Assembly: GCA_913776615.1 (NCBI GenBank)
Contig: CAJYPK010000005.1
Location: 1 to 64,000, forward strand
Direction: 5' to 3'
Source: an uncultured Hymenobacter sp.
GTDB lineage: Bacteria; Bacteroidota; Bacteroidia; Cytophagales; Hymenobacteraceae
Length of the DNA: 64,000 bases
Shown: piece after piece, positions 1-10,864 of the stretch
Position numbering within the stretch: position 1 is the first letter of the stretch
Layout of the letters: every line of letters begins with the position of its first letter
Program-made: the position numbers and the translations under genes
Notes under the pieces: model-generated
What the model saw: the letters and a program-made list of their open reading frames with translations, nothing else
Told to the model about the DNA's origin: nothing
The model's database searches: none

Positions 1-2519
<2,519 letters not shown>

Positions 2520-2602
2520 GGCCCCACCTTTTGCTTCTCTCTCTGTTTTCCCTTATGTCAACGGTTTTGCTGGTTGCCTGAACACGCAACCAACGCCAGC
2601 AA

Positions 2603-2711
2603 TGGTGGCTTTAGCCCGGGTGTTCACCTCTTCCCATTCCGAACAGAGCCGTTAAGCCCCGGTGCGCCTATGGTACTGCCTTCACCGGTGGGAGAGTCGG
2701 TCGCCGCCAAC
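2603..2711 (+). rRNA. 5S ribosomal RNA
   Basis: About 85 nt after the 23S gene. The terminal helix GGTGGC...GCCGCC brackets the gene, and the conserved loop CCCATTCCGAACAGAG is present at about 2633-2648. The preceding spacer contains a short processing-type stem (GTTG...CAAC). A terminator follows within 10 nt, so this is the end of the rRNA operon. Confidence 0.95.
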
Positions 2712-2719
2712 CTTACAGG

Positions 2720-2765
2720 AACTCCCCCTGCTTCGCTTTCATCAGCGACTAGCAGGGGGAGTTTT
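2720..2765 (+). terminator. rRNA operon rho-independent terminator
   Basis: A perfect 12-bp stem (AACTCCCCCTGC, 2720-2731, with its complement at 2752-2763) is followed by a short T tract, directly after the 5S gene. From 2766 to 3038 I see no gene; a short plus-strand ORF there has no recognisable features. Confidence 0.9.
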
Positions 2766-3038
2766 GCGTTCAGGAGGTATTCGCGTTTGCCTCTAAGCAG
2801 TAAAGGGATAGTAAGGGGGTTATGGCTCCTATGGTAGGGCGAAATAATGTTCCTCCAATGATTCTGAAGCTCAAGTAGATGCTGTTTCAGATTATGTAGT
2901 CAGGCAGGCACGTACATACTAGCTAAATACTGTACTACATAGTAAGCCAAAATACCGATGTCAGGTATGTCAATAGGGGCCTGCTTAAAGTCTATGCAAT
3001 TGATGCTGCCTCATTCTAATAGAGTGCTCTCCAGCACA

Positions 3039-4202
3039 CTAAGGACAATGTTCAGCGGCCCTCTCTGCGTAGGAATAGCCAGCTATTGCACCACGGCGAA
3101 AAAACTCGCAGGCGCTAGCCGAATCACCCGTTTGTTGGGCCAGTCTTCCTAATAGAAACAGCGTACGCCCATCTTCAGCCTGCAACCTGAGGGCTTGGAA
3201 GTAAATAGCTCGCGCTTCAGAATAACGGGATAAATGAGCTAAGGCAGCACCTTCAATCTGGAGATATGGTAAAGGCACTGAGCGCCCGGCGCGTTGTAAC
3301 AGAGCATGACCCCGGCGTAGGTCGGCCAGTGCGGGGCGGGGTTGGCGCAGGTCGAGCAGGCGATTCTCGCCGCGGGCCAAATAAGCTTCGGCTAATGCAG
3401 TATCGAGAGCCAAGGCGCGGCAATAGCTGAGTTCGGCAGCAGCTGGCTGGTGCAAGCCAGCCTGGCAGCGACCAAGGCGATATAGTACGCGGGCCGTGGC
3501 AGCGGGCGGTAGCGGAGGGCTTTCCTCACTTAGCAACGCAGCTTCATAGTCGGCGCGGGCAGCGGGTAGGTTATGGGCAATATCTTGGTACAGTTGGCCA
3601 CGCAGGCGCAAGGCAGCCGGATGATCTTCGCGCAGCGCTAGCGACTGATCGAGCTGGCGCTGGGCTTCGCCCCACTGGCCCTTCGCAAAGGCCGCACGGG
3701 CCTCGTCGTAGTACTGATTGGCCTGTACGCGATCCATGACAATTTTAGCGGAGATACCAAATAAGAAGATCAAAAAGGTGAGCCCTGCTACTAGCCAAAA
3801 ATCCTGTTTGTTGAAGCGCACCCGTTGGCGTGGCACCCGCTGCTGATAGTGGCGTTCGCGGGCACCGGCTGGTGGGCGGGTACGCAGAGGCGGCCCAGTA
3901 GTAGGCTGGCCGGGCATCTTGTAAACTGAGGGGCCACCCATAGCAGCTTCTGCCATGGCACGGCGTTGCTCTTCAGCACGGCGGGCGGCTAGTTGCAGCT
4001 GGTAGTCGTACTGAGCGCGCCGATCGGCATCACCAAGTACGCCATAGGCCACAGCTACGGCCTTAAAGCGCTCCTCGTAGTGACGGTCACCGCCGTGTTT
4101 ATCGGGGTGCAGCTCGGTCGCGAGGCGGCGATAGGCCCGCTTAATATCGGCGGCGGGGGCCGTGGGCGGTACTCCCAACACTTGGTAATGATTCTGACTC
4201 AC
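3039..4202 (-). CDS. J-domain protein with TPR-like C-terminus
   Basis: A 387-residue protein. The N-terminal ~65 residues form a canonical J domain (YQVLGVPPTA, then the HPDKHGGD loop that stimulates DnaK ATPase). A single hydrophobic segment near residues 135-155 (FWLVAGLTFLIFLFGISAKI) predicts membrane anchoring. The rest is alanine- and leucine-rich helical repeats that look like tetratricopeptide repeats. There is no DnaJ zinc finger or Gly/Phe region, so this is a class III J protein that would recruit DnaK to a membrane-associated client rather than DnaJ itself. The chosen start is GTG at 4202, just before the J domain. The gene is divergent from the small operon at 4342. Confidence 0.85.
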   Translation of the reverse strand: MSQNHYQVLGVPPTAPAADIKRAYRRLATELHPDKHGGDRHYEERFKAVAVAYGVLGDADRRAQYDYQLQLAARRAEEQRRAMAEAAMGGPSVYKMPGQPTTGPPLRTRPPAGARERHYQQRVPRQRVRFNKQDFWLVAGLTFLIFLFGISAKIVMDRVQANQYYDEARAAFAKGQWGEAQRQLDQSLALREDHPAALRLRGQLYQDIAHNLPAARADYEAALLSEESPPLPPAATARVLYRLGRCQAGLHQPAAAELSYCRALALDTALAEAYLARGENRLLDLRQPRPALADLRRGHALLQRAGRSVPLPYLQIEGAALAHLSRYSEARAIYFQALRLQAEDGRTLFLLGRLAQQTGDSASACEFFRRGAIAGYSYAERAAEHCP

Positions 4203-4341
4203 GGCCCGAAAATTTAACGAATAGCCTAAGGTAAAGGCAGCCCTGGCCTAAAGTTTTGCGTAAAGAACGCCCTGGCCAGCCAAGCTGTTGTGGCCAGCCC
4301 AGCTTACTAACCGCATTTCTCCGCTAAACAATTCCGCGCTC

Positions 4342-4713
4342 ATGGCCACTCTGATTGACGACAAAACGCCGCGCAATGACAGCCTTATCAGCAACCTGAC
4401 CGGCTATCTCGATACCCGCATCGACATCGTAAAGCTCGAAGCGCAAGAGAAGGTAAAAGGCATCTTCGTTAGCTCCGTGCACGGAGTAGCGCTAGGAGTG
4501 CTAGGCTTTCTTTTTATCATTTTCGGCTCTATCTACCTAGGATTAGCACTCAACGACGCGCTCGATAGTCCTTCAGCGGGCTTCGGCCTGGTGGCAGCTT
4601 TGTACTTAGTGCTAGCCGTACTGTTTTTCGTGGGAGTCGACAAGAAAATTTTTCAGGGAGTAGCTGATAAGCTACTTAACAACACGATTTACAAATCTGA
4701 CAAGCGTGCGTAG
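4342..4713 (+). CDS. Phage holin family / DUF1469-like small membrane protein
   Basis: A 123-residue protein with two strong transmembrane segments (VHGVALGVLGFLFIIFGSIY and FGLVAALYLVLAVLFFVGV) separated by a short loop. The N-terminal part is amphipathic (YLDTRIDIVKLEAQEKVKG). This layout is typical of the holin-superfamily III / YqjE-like proteins that are chromosomal housekeeping or stress membrane proteins in Bacteroidota, not phage genes. The ATG at 4342 is preferred over an upstream TTG at 4288. It is 41 bp upstream of the next gene and probably co-transcribed with it. Confidence 0.75.
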   Translation: MATLIDDKTPRNDSLISNLTGYLDTRIDIVKLEAQEKVKGIFVSSVHGVALGVLGFLFIIFGSIYLGLALNDALDSPSAGFGLVAALYLVLAVLFFVGVDKKIFQGVADKLLNNTIYKSDKRA

Positions 4714-4754
4714 GCGACTGTCTTTTACCAGCTTTTTCGCAAATTATAACGACC

Positions 4755-5693
4755 ATGACTGAGCCTATTAACCCGTTGTTCGAAGACGAAAAGGAATTTT
4801 TGGAGCGCAAAAAGCTGGAGTACGAGCGGGCCTTGCGCGGCGATGTGGAAGAAATAAAAGAGACTACCGTACAAGTCGGCAAAGTGGCTCTGGTAGGAGC
4901 GGGTATAGTAGGAGGGATATGGCTGCTGAGCAAAGCTTTTGGCGGAGATAAGAAGAAGAAAAAGCAGAAGCACAAGAAGCAGCGTCAGTATTTTGAAGAC
5001 TATGCTGGCTTTGACGGCTTCGACGAGAATGATCAGGAACTGAGCGAACTCGCTACTGATTTCCAAGGTCCAGCATATGGTGACTTTGATAGCAACGATG
5101 GTGTGGCCGATGGCTTTTACGCAGGCTACAATGAACAGAGCGTTGGTAACGAAGACAATGAGGACGATAACGGGCTGAGTAACTATGCTGATTATTCGGC
5201 GCACTCAGCTAGTCAACTCGGTAGCGATTCTGAAGAAGATACCTATTTGGGCACTGACCATGGCGACGAAGAGGGGGCAGCGCATTCATATGCCTCTGCC
5301 AACTCATACCAAGCTCGCCCGTACGACGATAGCCGCCGTCTACCTCATTCTACAGGCTTTGCGGAGGATGAGGACACTATTCAGGATACTGATTCGGCGG
5401 TGGAGCATAAGCAGGGAGTTATCTTGCCAGCCCTTATTGCCTTTGCTAAAAGCGAGACTGGGCGCGTCGTAGTGGCCCAGGCTGCAGCAGTGGCCCTGGC
5501 ACTCGTAACCAAGGCTGTGCAAGGCTTTACATCGGGGCATGAGGAAGAAACCGGTAAAAATGCCGACCTTGCAGCTTCATCGGCCAACGCGGGAATTTCG
5601 CCCGCTACCTGGCCCGCCACTTCTGCCGCTCAGGATGTCGCTGACGCCGCCCACCACGAAGAATCTCTTACGCCCCGCGAGCCACTTGCTTAA
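4755..5693 (+). CDS. Unrecognised acidic membrane-associated protein
   Basis: A 312-residue protein with no family I recognise. It starts with an amphipathic charged helix, then a hydrophobic segment (about residues 40-60, VALVGAGIVGGIWLLSKAF), then a very basic run (KKKKKQKHKKQRQ). About 120 residues rich in Asp, Glu, Gly, Ser and Tyr follow and are likely disordered. A second hydrophobic helix lies near residues 235-260 (GRVVVAQAAAVALALVTKAV). The charge pattern suggests a membrane-tethered protein with a cytoplasmic disordered linker. Its 3' end overlaps the next gene by about 59 nt. Confidence 0.6.
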   Translation: MTEPINPLFEDEKEFLERKKLEYERALRGDVEEIKETTVQVGKVALVGAGIVGGIWLLSKAFGGDKKKKKQKHKKQRQYFEDYAGFDGFDENDQELSELATDFQGPAYGDFDSNDGVADGFYAGYNEQSVGNEDNEDDNGLSNYADYSAHSASQLGSDSEEDTYLGTDHGDEEGAAHSYASANSYQARPYDDSRRLPHSTGFAEDEDTIQDTDSAVEHKQGVILPALIAFAKSETGRVVVAQAAAVALALVTKAVQGFTSGHEEETGKNADLAASSANAGISPATWPATSAAQDVADAAHHEESLTPREPLA

Positions 5694-6462
5694 CAAGCTC
5701 GCTGACCTGCGGCTGCGTGGTCGCAAAGCTTTAGCTGTGCTTCTCGATCCCGATGATTTCGAGCCAGTGCGCTTGCGTCGTCTGTTGCAGTTGACGCAGC
5801 AATATCCCGTTGATTTTTTTCTCGTAGGGGGCAGCCTGGTGCTTACTGAGTACCAGGCTGCCCTTATTGCGTTGCTTAAAGCAGAGGCCCCGCAGGTGCC
5901 GGTTTTACTATTTCCCAGCCACGCTTTGCATGTAGACGCTGCGGCCGATGGCATTTTGCTGTTATCGCTTATCTCTGGGCGCAATCCGGATTTTCTCATC
6001 GGCCAGCACGTAGTGGCGGCTCCACGCCTCCGCGAGAGCGGTTTGCAACTCTTGCCTACTGGTTATATGCTCGTAGATAGTGGGCGTCCAACTACGGCTT
6101 CCTACATGAGTGGCACCGCACCATTGCCATATGATAAGCCGAGTATCGCCGCTGCTACGGCTATGGCAGGCGAGCAGCTAGGTTTGCGCCTTATGTACCT
6201 CGATGGCGGTAGCGGGGCGCAGCAGCCCGTATCGGCAGCCATGATTAGTGCAGTGCGCTGGGCAGTAGATGTGCCAATCATCGTGGGCGGGGGCCTCAAT
6301 ACCGGCGAAAAAATATACACGGCATTCGCCGCTGGTGCCGATATGGTGGTAATCGGTAATCATCTGGAGCGGGACCCTGACTTTCTTGCTATCGCCCGCC
6401 AGACCGCAGATTTACCAGATTTCAGCGATACGCCCGCCCGCCTACAACAGCAGGCTGAGTAG
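5635..6462 (+). CDS. Geranylgeranylglyceryl/heptaprenylglyceryl phosphate synthase family protein
   Basis: A 275-residue (beta/alpha)8-barrel enzyme expected to join a polyprenyl diphosphate to sn-glycerol 1-phosphate by an ether bond. Family landmarks are LAVLLDPDD near the N-terminus, FFLVGGSLVL, the phosphate-binding LMYLDGGSGA, IIVGGGLNTGE and GADMVVIGNHLE. Archaeal members make ether lipids; Bacteroidota homologues of the PcrB/GGGPS family are known to be active. The native product here cannot be told from sequence. The start is ambiguous because the frame is open into the upstream gene. ATG 5635 leaves about 25 residues before the barrel. A terminator follows at 6622. Confidence 0.88.
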   Translation: MSLTPPTTKNLLRPASHLLNKLADLRLRGRKALAVLLDPDDFEPVRLRRLLQLTQQYPVDFFLVGGSLVLTEYQAALIALLKAEAPQVPVLLFPSHALHVDAAADGILLLSLISGRNPDFLIGQHVVAAPRLRESGLQLLPTGYMLVDSGRPTTASYMSGTAPLPYDKPSIAAATAMAGEQLGLRLMYLDGGSGAQQPVSAAMISAVRWAVDVPIIVGGGLNTGEKIYTAFAAGADMVVIGNHLERDPDFLAIARQTADLPDFSDTPARLQQQAE

Positions 6463-6621
6463 ACTAACGTCGGATTGACGTTGCTAGCGCAGTCTACAGT
6501 ATGACTGGCTATTGTAGTTTAAACTAAAAAATAAGGCGCGTAGGCTATTAGCTATTGCCCAAGAGACTGGCTAGGCTAGATAGCCCATTCTCCGCAGAAC
6601 GCGCCCGCTGCAAAAACAAGT

Positions 6622-6654
6622 AAAAAGGGCTACCCGTGAGGGTAGCCTTTTTTA
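6622..6654. terminator. Bidirectional rho-independent terminator
   Basis: Stem AAAAGGGCTACCC / GGGTAGCCTTTT with a GTGA loop, an A tract on the left and a T tract on the right. It sits between the convergent GGGP synthase and AraC-type regulator genes. The near-identical stem GGCTACCC reappears in the terminator at 42750. Confidence 0.85.
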
Positions 6655-6669
6655 CTGCCCGAGTACTCA

Positions 6670-6731
6670 GCCCGCCGCCGGAGGCAGGCGGGCGTATCTG
6701 CGCAATCCGTTGAATCCGTTAAATCTGCGAT
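6670..6731 (-). repeat. Single copy of the 9-nt-period 3'-end repeat
   Basis: Read on the minus strand this begins one base after the stop codon of the AraC-type gene. It consists of near-9-mers such as AGATTTAAC, GGATTCAAC and GGATTGCGC, then a GC-rich tail ending in GGCGGGCTGA. The same sequence occurs at 14447, 14611, 42675 and 42800. No inverted partner is evident on the other side of the terminator here. Confidence 0.85.
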
Positions 6732-6732
6732 C

Positions 6733-7659
6733 TTAGATGTTCATGGCAGTTTCGCGGCGGCGCATTTTACCGGCCGGGATGCCGAACATCATTTTAAAAC
6801 GGCGGCAGAAGTAAGCTGTATCCTTGTAGCCAACTTCCTTGCCGATATCGCGGATGCTTTTCTTAGTGGTACGTAGCAGTGAAACGGCACGCTCCATGCG
6901 CTGATATTCAATGTAATCCTGCGGATTAATATTGGTCAGCATTTTGAAATACTGCCCCACGTAGTCCTCACTCACGTTGGCCACGGTGGCCAGTACTTTA
7001 TTGGAAAGGTCGCCGCTCAGATTTTCCTTAATGAAGTTAAAAAGGTCAATCAGGCGCGGGTCTTTGAAATAAGTACTGTTGGTAGCCAACTGCTCTACGA
7101 ACAGGTTGTTGCGCAGGATATAGCGCACTACCTCCACTACCAGATTCTCGGTGTAAATATTGATGAGGCGTTCACGACCGGGCAGGTCTTGCAGCGACTC
7201 CTCAATAATTTTGATGACCAGATTGGCCAGCTTCGTGTTACCCTTAATGACGAAGGCCGGTACGTCGAGCGAGGCGAAGAAATTGACGGAGTCAAAAACC
7301 TTGGCCTCGAAGGCGACAAAGCTATGGCTTTCCTCAGCGTCGCCAATATAGTCGAGCTTATCGTTGGAAGTAAAGAATCGGTCCTTATTCGTAATTAAGT
7401 CGTCGTTGGAAATTACGCGGCTGGCGGCACTTTGGCCGTAGCCTACGCGGGTGGCCCGGCCCCCGGGCAAAAACAGCAATTCTCCCTCCTCGACTACTGC
7501 CTCATCTTCGCCAAAAACAATTTTACCCTGGTGCAGCAAGATGAGGTTATTGCCTACGTCATAAGCATTGCGTACTGTAAAGGCTTGGCGAAGTACAAGG
7601 TTCTTAGCCTTAATGTACTTAACCCCCAGAGACTCAATTACTTTGTTGTAGTCTTCCAT
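6733..7659 (-). CDS. AraC-family transcriptional regulator
   Basis: A 308-residue protein. The N-terminal ~150 residues form a cupin-like sensory domain (GNNLILLHQGKIVFGEDEAV, LLFLPGGRATRV). The C-terminal ~100 residues hold two helix-turn-helix motifs of the AraC type (LATVANVSEDYVGQYFKMLT and IGKEVGYKDTAYFCRRFKMM, followed by FGIPAGKMRR). The inducer and targets cannot be inferred. A TACTTTTG element on the minus strand at 7702-7709 is a likely promoter. It is convergent with the GGGP synthase gene and separated from it by a terminator. Confidence 0.9.
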   Translation of the reverse strand: MEDYNKVIESLGVKYIKAKNLVLRQAFTVRNAYDVGNNLILLHQGKIVFGEDEAVVEEGELLFLPGGRATRVGYGQSAASRVISNDDLITNKDRFFTSNDKLDYIGDAEESHSFVAFEAKVFDSVNFFASLDVPAFVIKGNTKLANLVIKIIEESLQDLPGRERLINIYTENLVVEVVRYILRNNLFVEQLATNSTYFKDPRLIDLFNFIKENLSGDLSNKVLATVANVSEDYVGQYFKMLTNINPQDYIEYQRMERAVSLLRTTKKSIRDIGKEVGYKDTAYFCRRFKMMFGIPAGKMRRRETAMNI

Positions 7660-7701
7660 TTATTTTGTCATTAATCCAGGATAAAATTCCCTTCGCCTGG
7701 C

Positions 7702-7735
7702 CAAAAGTACCTACTATCCCAAGTAATTACTACAA
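7702..7735 (-). promoter_or_regulatory. Bacteroidota-type promoter of the AraC regulator
   Basis: On the minus strand TACTTTTG (7709-7702) matches the TAnnTTTG -7 consensus of the Bacteroidota primary sigma factor. A TTG lies 26 bp upstream (7735-7733), near the -33 position. It predicts a leader of about 35-40 nt before the ATG at 7659. Confidence 0.55.
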
Positions 7736-7759
7736 TACATTCTAAAAAAAGTTCAGTAA

Positions 7760-7791
7760 AACAAAAAACCCAGGCCGCAATGGCCTGGGTT
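7760..7791 (-). terminator. Rho-independent terminator of the acyl-CoA dehydrogenase gene
   Basis: Stem AACCCAGGCC / GGCCTGGGTT with a 5-nt loop. Read on the minus strand it is followed by a T tract (complement of ACAAAAAA). It lies 36 bp downstream of the acyl-CoA dehydrogenase stop. Confidence 0.85.
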
Positions 7792-7826
7792 ATGTGCAAT
7801 ATGAGCAAGCGCTAAAGTAGGCATGC

Positions 7827-8990
7827 CTACTTTAAAATCTCGCGGGAAATAACAATTTTTTGGATTTCGGAAGTACCCTCGTAAATCTGAGTAATCTTGG
7901 CGTCGCGCATGAAGCGCTCCACGTGATACTCCTTAACAAAGCCGTAGCCGCCATGAATTTGCACAGCTTCGACAGAGGCGTCCATGGCCACTTTGGAGGC
8001 AAATAGCTTGGCCATGGCGCCGCTCTTGGCGTAGTCGGCGTGGTTGTCTTTATCGGCGGCGGCTTGCAGGCACAGGAGACGGGCCGCCTCCACGTTGGTG
8101 GCCATATCGGCCAGCTTAAATTGGATAGCTTGGTGCTTAGCTATTTCGACGCCGAAAGCTTTGCGCTCTTTAGCGTACTTGATGCTCAACTCGAGCGAGC
8201 CCGAGGCGATGCCCAGCGCTTGCGAGGCAATGCCGATGCGGCCGCCGGCCAGTACCTGCATGGCGAATTTGAACCCGAAGCCATCGGCCCCGATGCGGTT
8301 TTCCTTGGGTACCTTCACATCGGTAAAGAGGAGGGAGCAAGTATCGGAGCCGCGAATGCCAAGTTTGTTTTCCTTGGGGCCTTGCTGGAAGCCGGGCATG
8401 TCCTTGTCGACAATCAGCACGTTGATACCGCGCGATTTCAACTCGGGGTGGGTTTGGGCGATGACGAGGTAGACCGAGGCGGTGGTGCCGTTGGTAATCC
8501 AGTTTTTGGTACCGTTGAGCAGGTAGTAGTCGCCCATGTCCTCGGCAGTAGTACGCTGGCTGGTGGCATCGGAGCCAGCTTCAGGCTCCGATAGCGCGAA
8601 GGCGCCGATGATTTCGCCCGAGCACAGGCGGGGCAGGTACTTGCGCTTTTGCTCCTCGGTGCCAAATTTTTCCAGGCCCCAGCACACCAACGAGTTATTC
8701 ACCGACATGATGACGGAGCAGGAGGCATCGACCTTGGAGATCTCCTCCATCGCCAGCACGTAGCTGATGGTGTCGAGGCCCGAGCCACCGTATTCGGGGC
8801 TCACCATCATGCCCATGAAGCCGAGCTCGCCCATGCGCTTCACCTGGGCGGCGGGAAATTTCTGGTGCTCGTCGCGCTCGATGACGCCTTCCCACAGCTC
8901 GCTCTGAGCAAAGTCGCGGGCGGCGGCCTGCACGGCCAAGTGTTCTTCAGTCAGTTGGAAGGGAGTGGCCATAGCCAGCGGGGTGGTCAT
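7827..8990 (-). CDS. Acyl-CoA dehydrogenase
   Basis: A 387-residue FAD flavoprotein that oxidises acyl-CoA to trans-2-enoyl-CoA in fatty-acid or branched-chain amino-acid catabolism. Features in order: an N-terminal helical domain (FQLTEEHLAVQAAARDFAQ), the FAD/substrate signature GAFALSEPEAGSDATS, the central beta domain (TKNWITNG), the C-terminal helical domain (GVEIAKHQAIQFKLADM) and the catalytic glutamate in QIYEGTSEIQ. Length is normal for the short/medium-chain class; chain-length specificity is not readable. The ATG at 8990 is preferred to a TTG two codons earlier; a further ATG at 8972 is possible. Confidence 0.95.
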   Translation of the reverse strand: MTTPLAMATPFQLTEEHLAVQAAARDFAQSELWEGVIERDEHQKFPAAQVKRMGELGFMGMMVSPEYGGSGLDTISYVLAMEEISKVDASCSVIMSVNNSLVCWGLEKFGTEEQKRKYLPRLCSGEIIGAFALSEPEAGSDATSQRTTAEDMGDYYLLNGTKNWITNGTTASVYLVIAQTHPELKSRGINVLIVDKDMPGFQQGPKENKLGIRGSDTCSLLFTDVKVPKENRIGADGFGFKFAMQVLAGGRIGIASQALGIASGSLELSIKYAKERKAFGVEIAKHQAIQFKLADMATNVEAARLLCLQAAADKDNHADYAKSGAMAKLFASKVAMDASVEAVQIHGGYGFVKEYHVERFMRDAKITQIYEGTSEIQKIVISREILK

Positions 8991-9038
8991 TTCCAAGGGA
9001 GTAGGGGTGGGAGGGAGGGGTGAGGAAAAGGCAGATTA

Positions 9039-9068
9039 TGAAAGTAAAAATACGCCAGGGTCGCCAAA
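9039..9068 (-). promoter_or_regulatory. Bacteroidota-type promoter of the acyl-CoA dehydrogenase
   Basis: On the minus strand TTTG (9068-9065) is followed, 22 bp start to start, by TACTTTCA (9046-9039). This fits the -33 TTTG / -7 TAnnTTTG pattern and lies about 50 bp before the start codon. Confidence 0.55.
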
Positions 9069-9098
9069 GCGGATGGGCTGGGGCGGCCGGGCAGCGAC

Positions 9099-9581
9099 TT
9101 AGCCCGCCAGCCCGGCGCTGATTTTTTTTACGATGTTGGAAGTACTGTAACCCGTTACGAGGGGCACGGTGAGTACCTGCCCCCCGCGGGCCAGCACCAG
9201 CTCGTGGCCCACAATGGCGGTGACGGCGTAGTCGTCGCCCTTAACCAATACATCGGGCTGAACCAACTCGATAAGTTGCAAGGGGGTGGGCTCGCCGAAC
9301 AGCACTACCGCATCGACGAAGGCCAGCGCGGCCAGGATGCGGGCGCGGGAATACTCATCCTGCAACGGGCGGCCGGGCTTGAGTGCGCTTACCGAGGCAT
9401 CGGTGTTGAGACCTACGACCAGGCGATTGCCGAGGGCGCGGGCTTTTTCAAGATAGTCGACGTGGCCCAGGTGCAGCAGGTCGAAGCACCCATTGGTAAA
9501 CACGACGCGCTCACCGGCGGCTCGCCAGGCGGCCAGGGTAGCAGGAAGCTCAGAGCGGGTCAGGATCTTGGCAGCAGTCAT
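9099..9581 (-). CDS. rfaE2: D-glycero-beta-D-manno-heptose 1-phosphate adenylyltransferase
   Basis: A 160-residue cytidylyltransferase-fold protein equivalent to the C-terminal domain of HldE. It transfers AMP from ATP to heptose 1-phosphate to give ADP-heptose for lipopolysaccharide core synthesis. Visible motifs are VVFTNGCFDLLHLGH (the HxGH nucleotide-binding signature), LVVGLNTDASV, LVKGDDY and the family-specific end VPLVTGYSTSNIVKKI. As a stand-alone domain it needs a separate heptose kinase, which is not in this window. The start ATG at 9581 is followed upstream by purine-rich octad-like sequence. Confidence 0.93.
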   Translation of the reverse strand: MTAAKILTRSELPATLAAWRAAGERVVFTNGCFDLLHLGHVDYLEKARALGNRLVVGLNTDASVSALKPGRPLQDEYSRARILAALAFVDAVVLFGEPTPLQLIELVQPDVLVKGDDYAVTAIVGHELVLARGGQVLTVPLVTGYSTSNIVKKISAGLAG

Positions 9582-9599
9582 GCGAGGAAAATGGGAAGT

Positions 9600-9717
9600 G
9601 GATTGGTAAGGGAGCGCGGGAGCGAATTGGCGAAGGGACGAGAGGTATTCTCTGCAGGGTCTACTTAGTAGTCCCGCTTCTTCGTTACCTCACGCCTGCG
9701 CTCGCTCACTACCTCAT
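9600..9717. repeat. Weak pair of octad-like arms between rfaE2 and the flippase-like gene
   Basis: One arm (about 9600-9645) reads as 8-nt units such as GGGAGCGC and GGGAGCGA. The other, read on the minus strand (9717 leftward), reads as units such as GAATGAGG and TAGTGAGC and includes the TGA stop codon of the flippase-like gene. The two arms are similar in style but are not clean inverted copies, so this is a lower-confidence member of the class. Confidence 0.4.
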
Positions 9718-10760
9718 TCGGTGGTGAGTGGCTCTTCGGCTATGGCTTCGGCCTCGGCTACGATGTTGCCTTTGTCGGCCAAGGCTACGGCTACGAAGCT
9801 GATGCCACCTAGCAAGACCACGAGTAGCGTTTGGGCGCCGTGTACCACCAGCGCGTAGGCAATACCCGCTTCCTTGCTGATGCCGTAGGCCAGTAGAATA
9901 CCTTGCACCAGCACGTGAAAAGGCCCGATGCCGCCCGCCACCGGCGCCGCCATGCCAAAGGCCCCGAAGGTAAGGACTGCCAAGCCGGCTTTCATTCCTA
10001 GGCCGTAAGTTTCGGGAAAGCAGAAAAAAGCCAGGTAATCAAGCAGGTAGTATACCAGCCAGGTAAAGAACGTGTGGAACAGAAAAACGCCCTTGTTTTC
10101 GAGCTTCAGAATACTGAATACCCCCGCTAGCAAGCCCTTAATGAAAAGAGCGGCCTTATTGAAAAGGGCATTCTGGCGTAGGCGCTCCAGGTTGCGAAAC
10201 AGCGTATAGCCCCCGCCGGCCAGCAGGAGCAGGCCAATGACGCCCGCCAGCACGAGTGGCATAGGATTGCGGGCAATGGTGTCGGCCTTGCCCCCGAGCA
10301 GCTTGTCGTTGAAGAAACCCCAGAATGTATTGAAATCCAATAGCAGCGTCGAGCTGAGCAGGCCCAGTAGCACCAGTACATCGATAACGCGCTCGGTAAC
10401 CACCGTGCCCAGCGCTACCTGCACTGGCACCCCACTCGTGCGCCGCAGCACCGAGCAGCGGATAACCTCGCCCATGCGGGGCAGTACCAAGTTGGCGAGA
10501 TAACCGACCATCATGGCGTGGTATACTTTCCAAAACGGGGCTGGGGTGCTCGAAGCGTTGAGCTGCATCTGCCAGCGGTAGGCGCGGCTAAAATAGCCTA
10601 ATACTGAAATAAACAACGACAGCCCGAGCCAGAAATAGTTGGCTGTGCGGATGTAGTGCCCGATGCTAGCCAGGTTTTGCCCGCGCACGGCGTACCACAT
10701 CAGCGCGCCCGAAATGCCCAGTAGCAGCGTGTATTTCAGAAAAGTGAGCAGGTGCTTCAT
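9714..10760 (-). CDS. Lysylphosphatidylglycerol synthase/flippase-like integral membrane protein (UPF0104)
   Basis: A 348-residue polytopic membrane protein with about eight hydrophobic helices. It matches the LPG_synthase_TM / UPF0104 layout: FWLGLSLFISVLGYFSRAYRW near the N-terminus, then the family stretch GYLANLVLPRMGEVIRCSVL, and GGIGPFHVLVQGILLAYGIS near the C-terminus. In MprF this domain flips lipids, but stand-alone members lack the aminoacyl-transferase domain and their substrate is uncertain. The ending EPLTTE is acidic. It is in the same orientation as panD and rfaE2. Confidence 0.85.
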   Translation of the reverse strand: MKHLLTFLKYTLLLGISGALMWYAVRGQNLASIGHYIRTANYFWLGLSLFISVLGYFSRAYRWQMQLNASSTPAPFWKVYHAMMVGYLANLVLPRMGEVIRCSVLRRTSGVPVQVALGTVVTERVIDVLVLLGLLSSTLLLDFNTFWGFFNDKLLGGKADTIARNPMPLVLAGVIGLLLLAGGGYTLFRNLERLRQNALFNKAALFIKGLLAGVFSILKLENKGVFLFHTFFTWLVYYLLDYLAFFCFPETYGLGMKAGLAVLTFGAFGMAAPVAGGIGPFHVLVQGILLAYGISKEAGIAYALVVHGAQTLLVVLLGGISFVAVALADKGNIVAEAEAIAEEPLTTE

Positions 10761-10761
10761 A

Positions 10762-10864
10762 CGGTGAACTGGTGAGCCGGTGAACTGGTGAGCTGGCGGG
10801 ATGGCGAGGAAGTATGAACTACTAACCCACTATTTTCACCAGTTCACCGGTTCACTACTCACCG
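10762..10864. repeat. Paired inverted repeat with 8-nt period between panD and the flippase-like gene
   Basis: The left arm (10762-10794) is built of units such as GGTGAACT and GGTGAGCC and begins 2 bp upstream of the flippase-like start codon. The right arm (10835-10864) is its imperfect reverse complement and runs into the last two codons and the stop of panD. The core GGTGAACTGGTGA is shared by both arms. Confidence 0.8.

Noticed and set aside
2958..3152. Plus-strand ORF of 64 codons after the rRNA operon
   Set aside because: It overlaps the 3' end of the J-domain gene, has no recognisable motif or promoter, and sits in low-complexity intergenic DNA.
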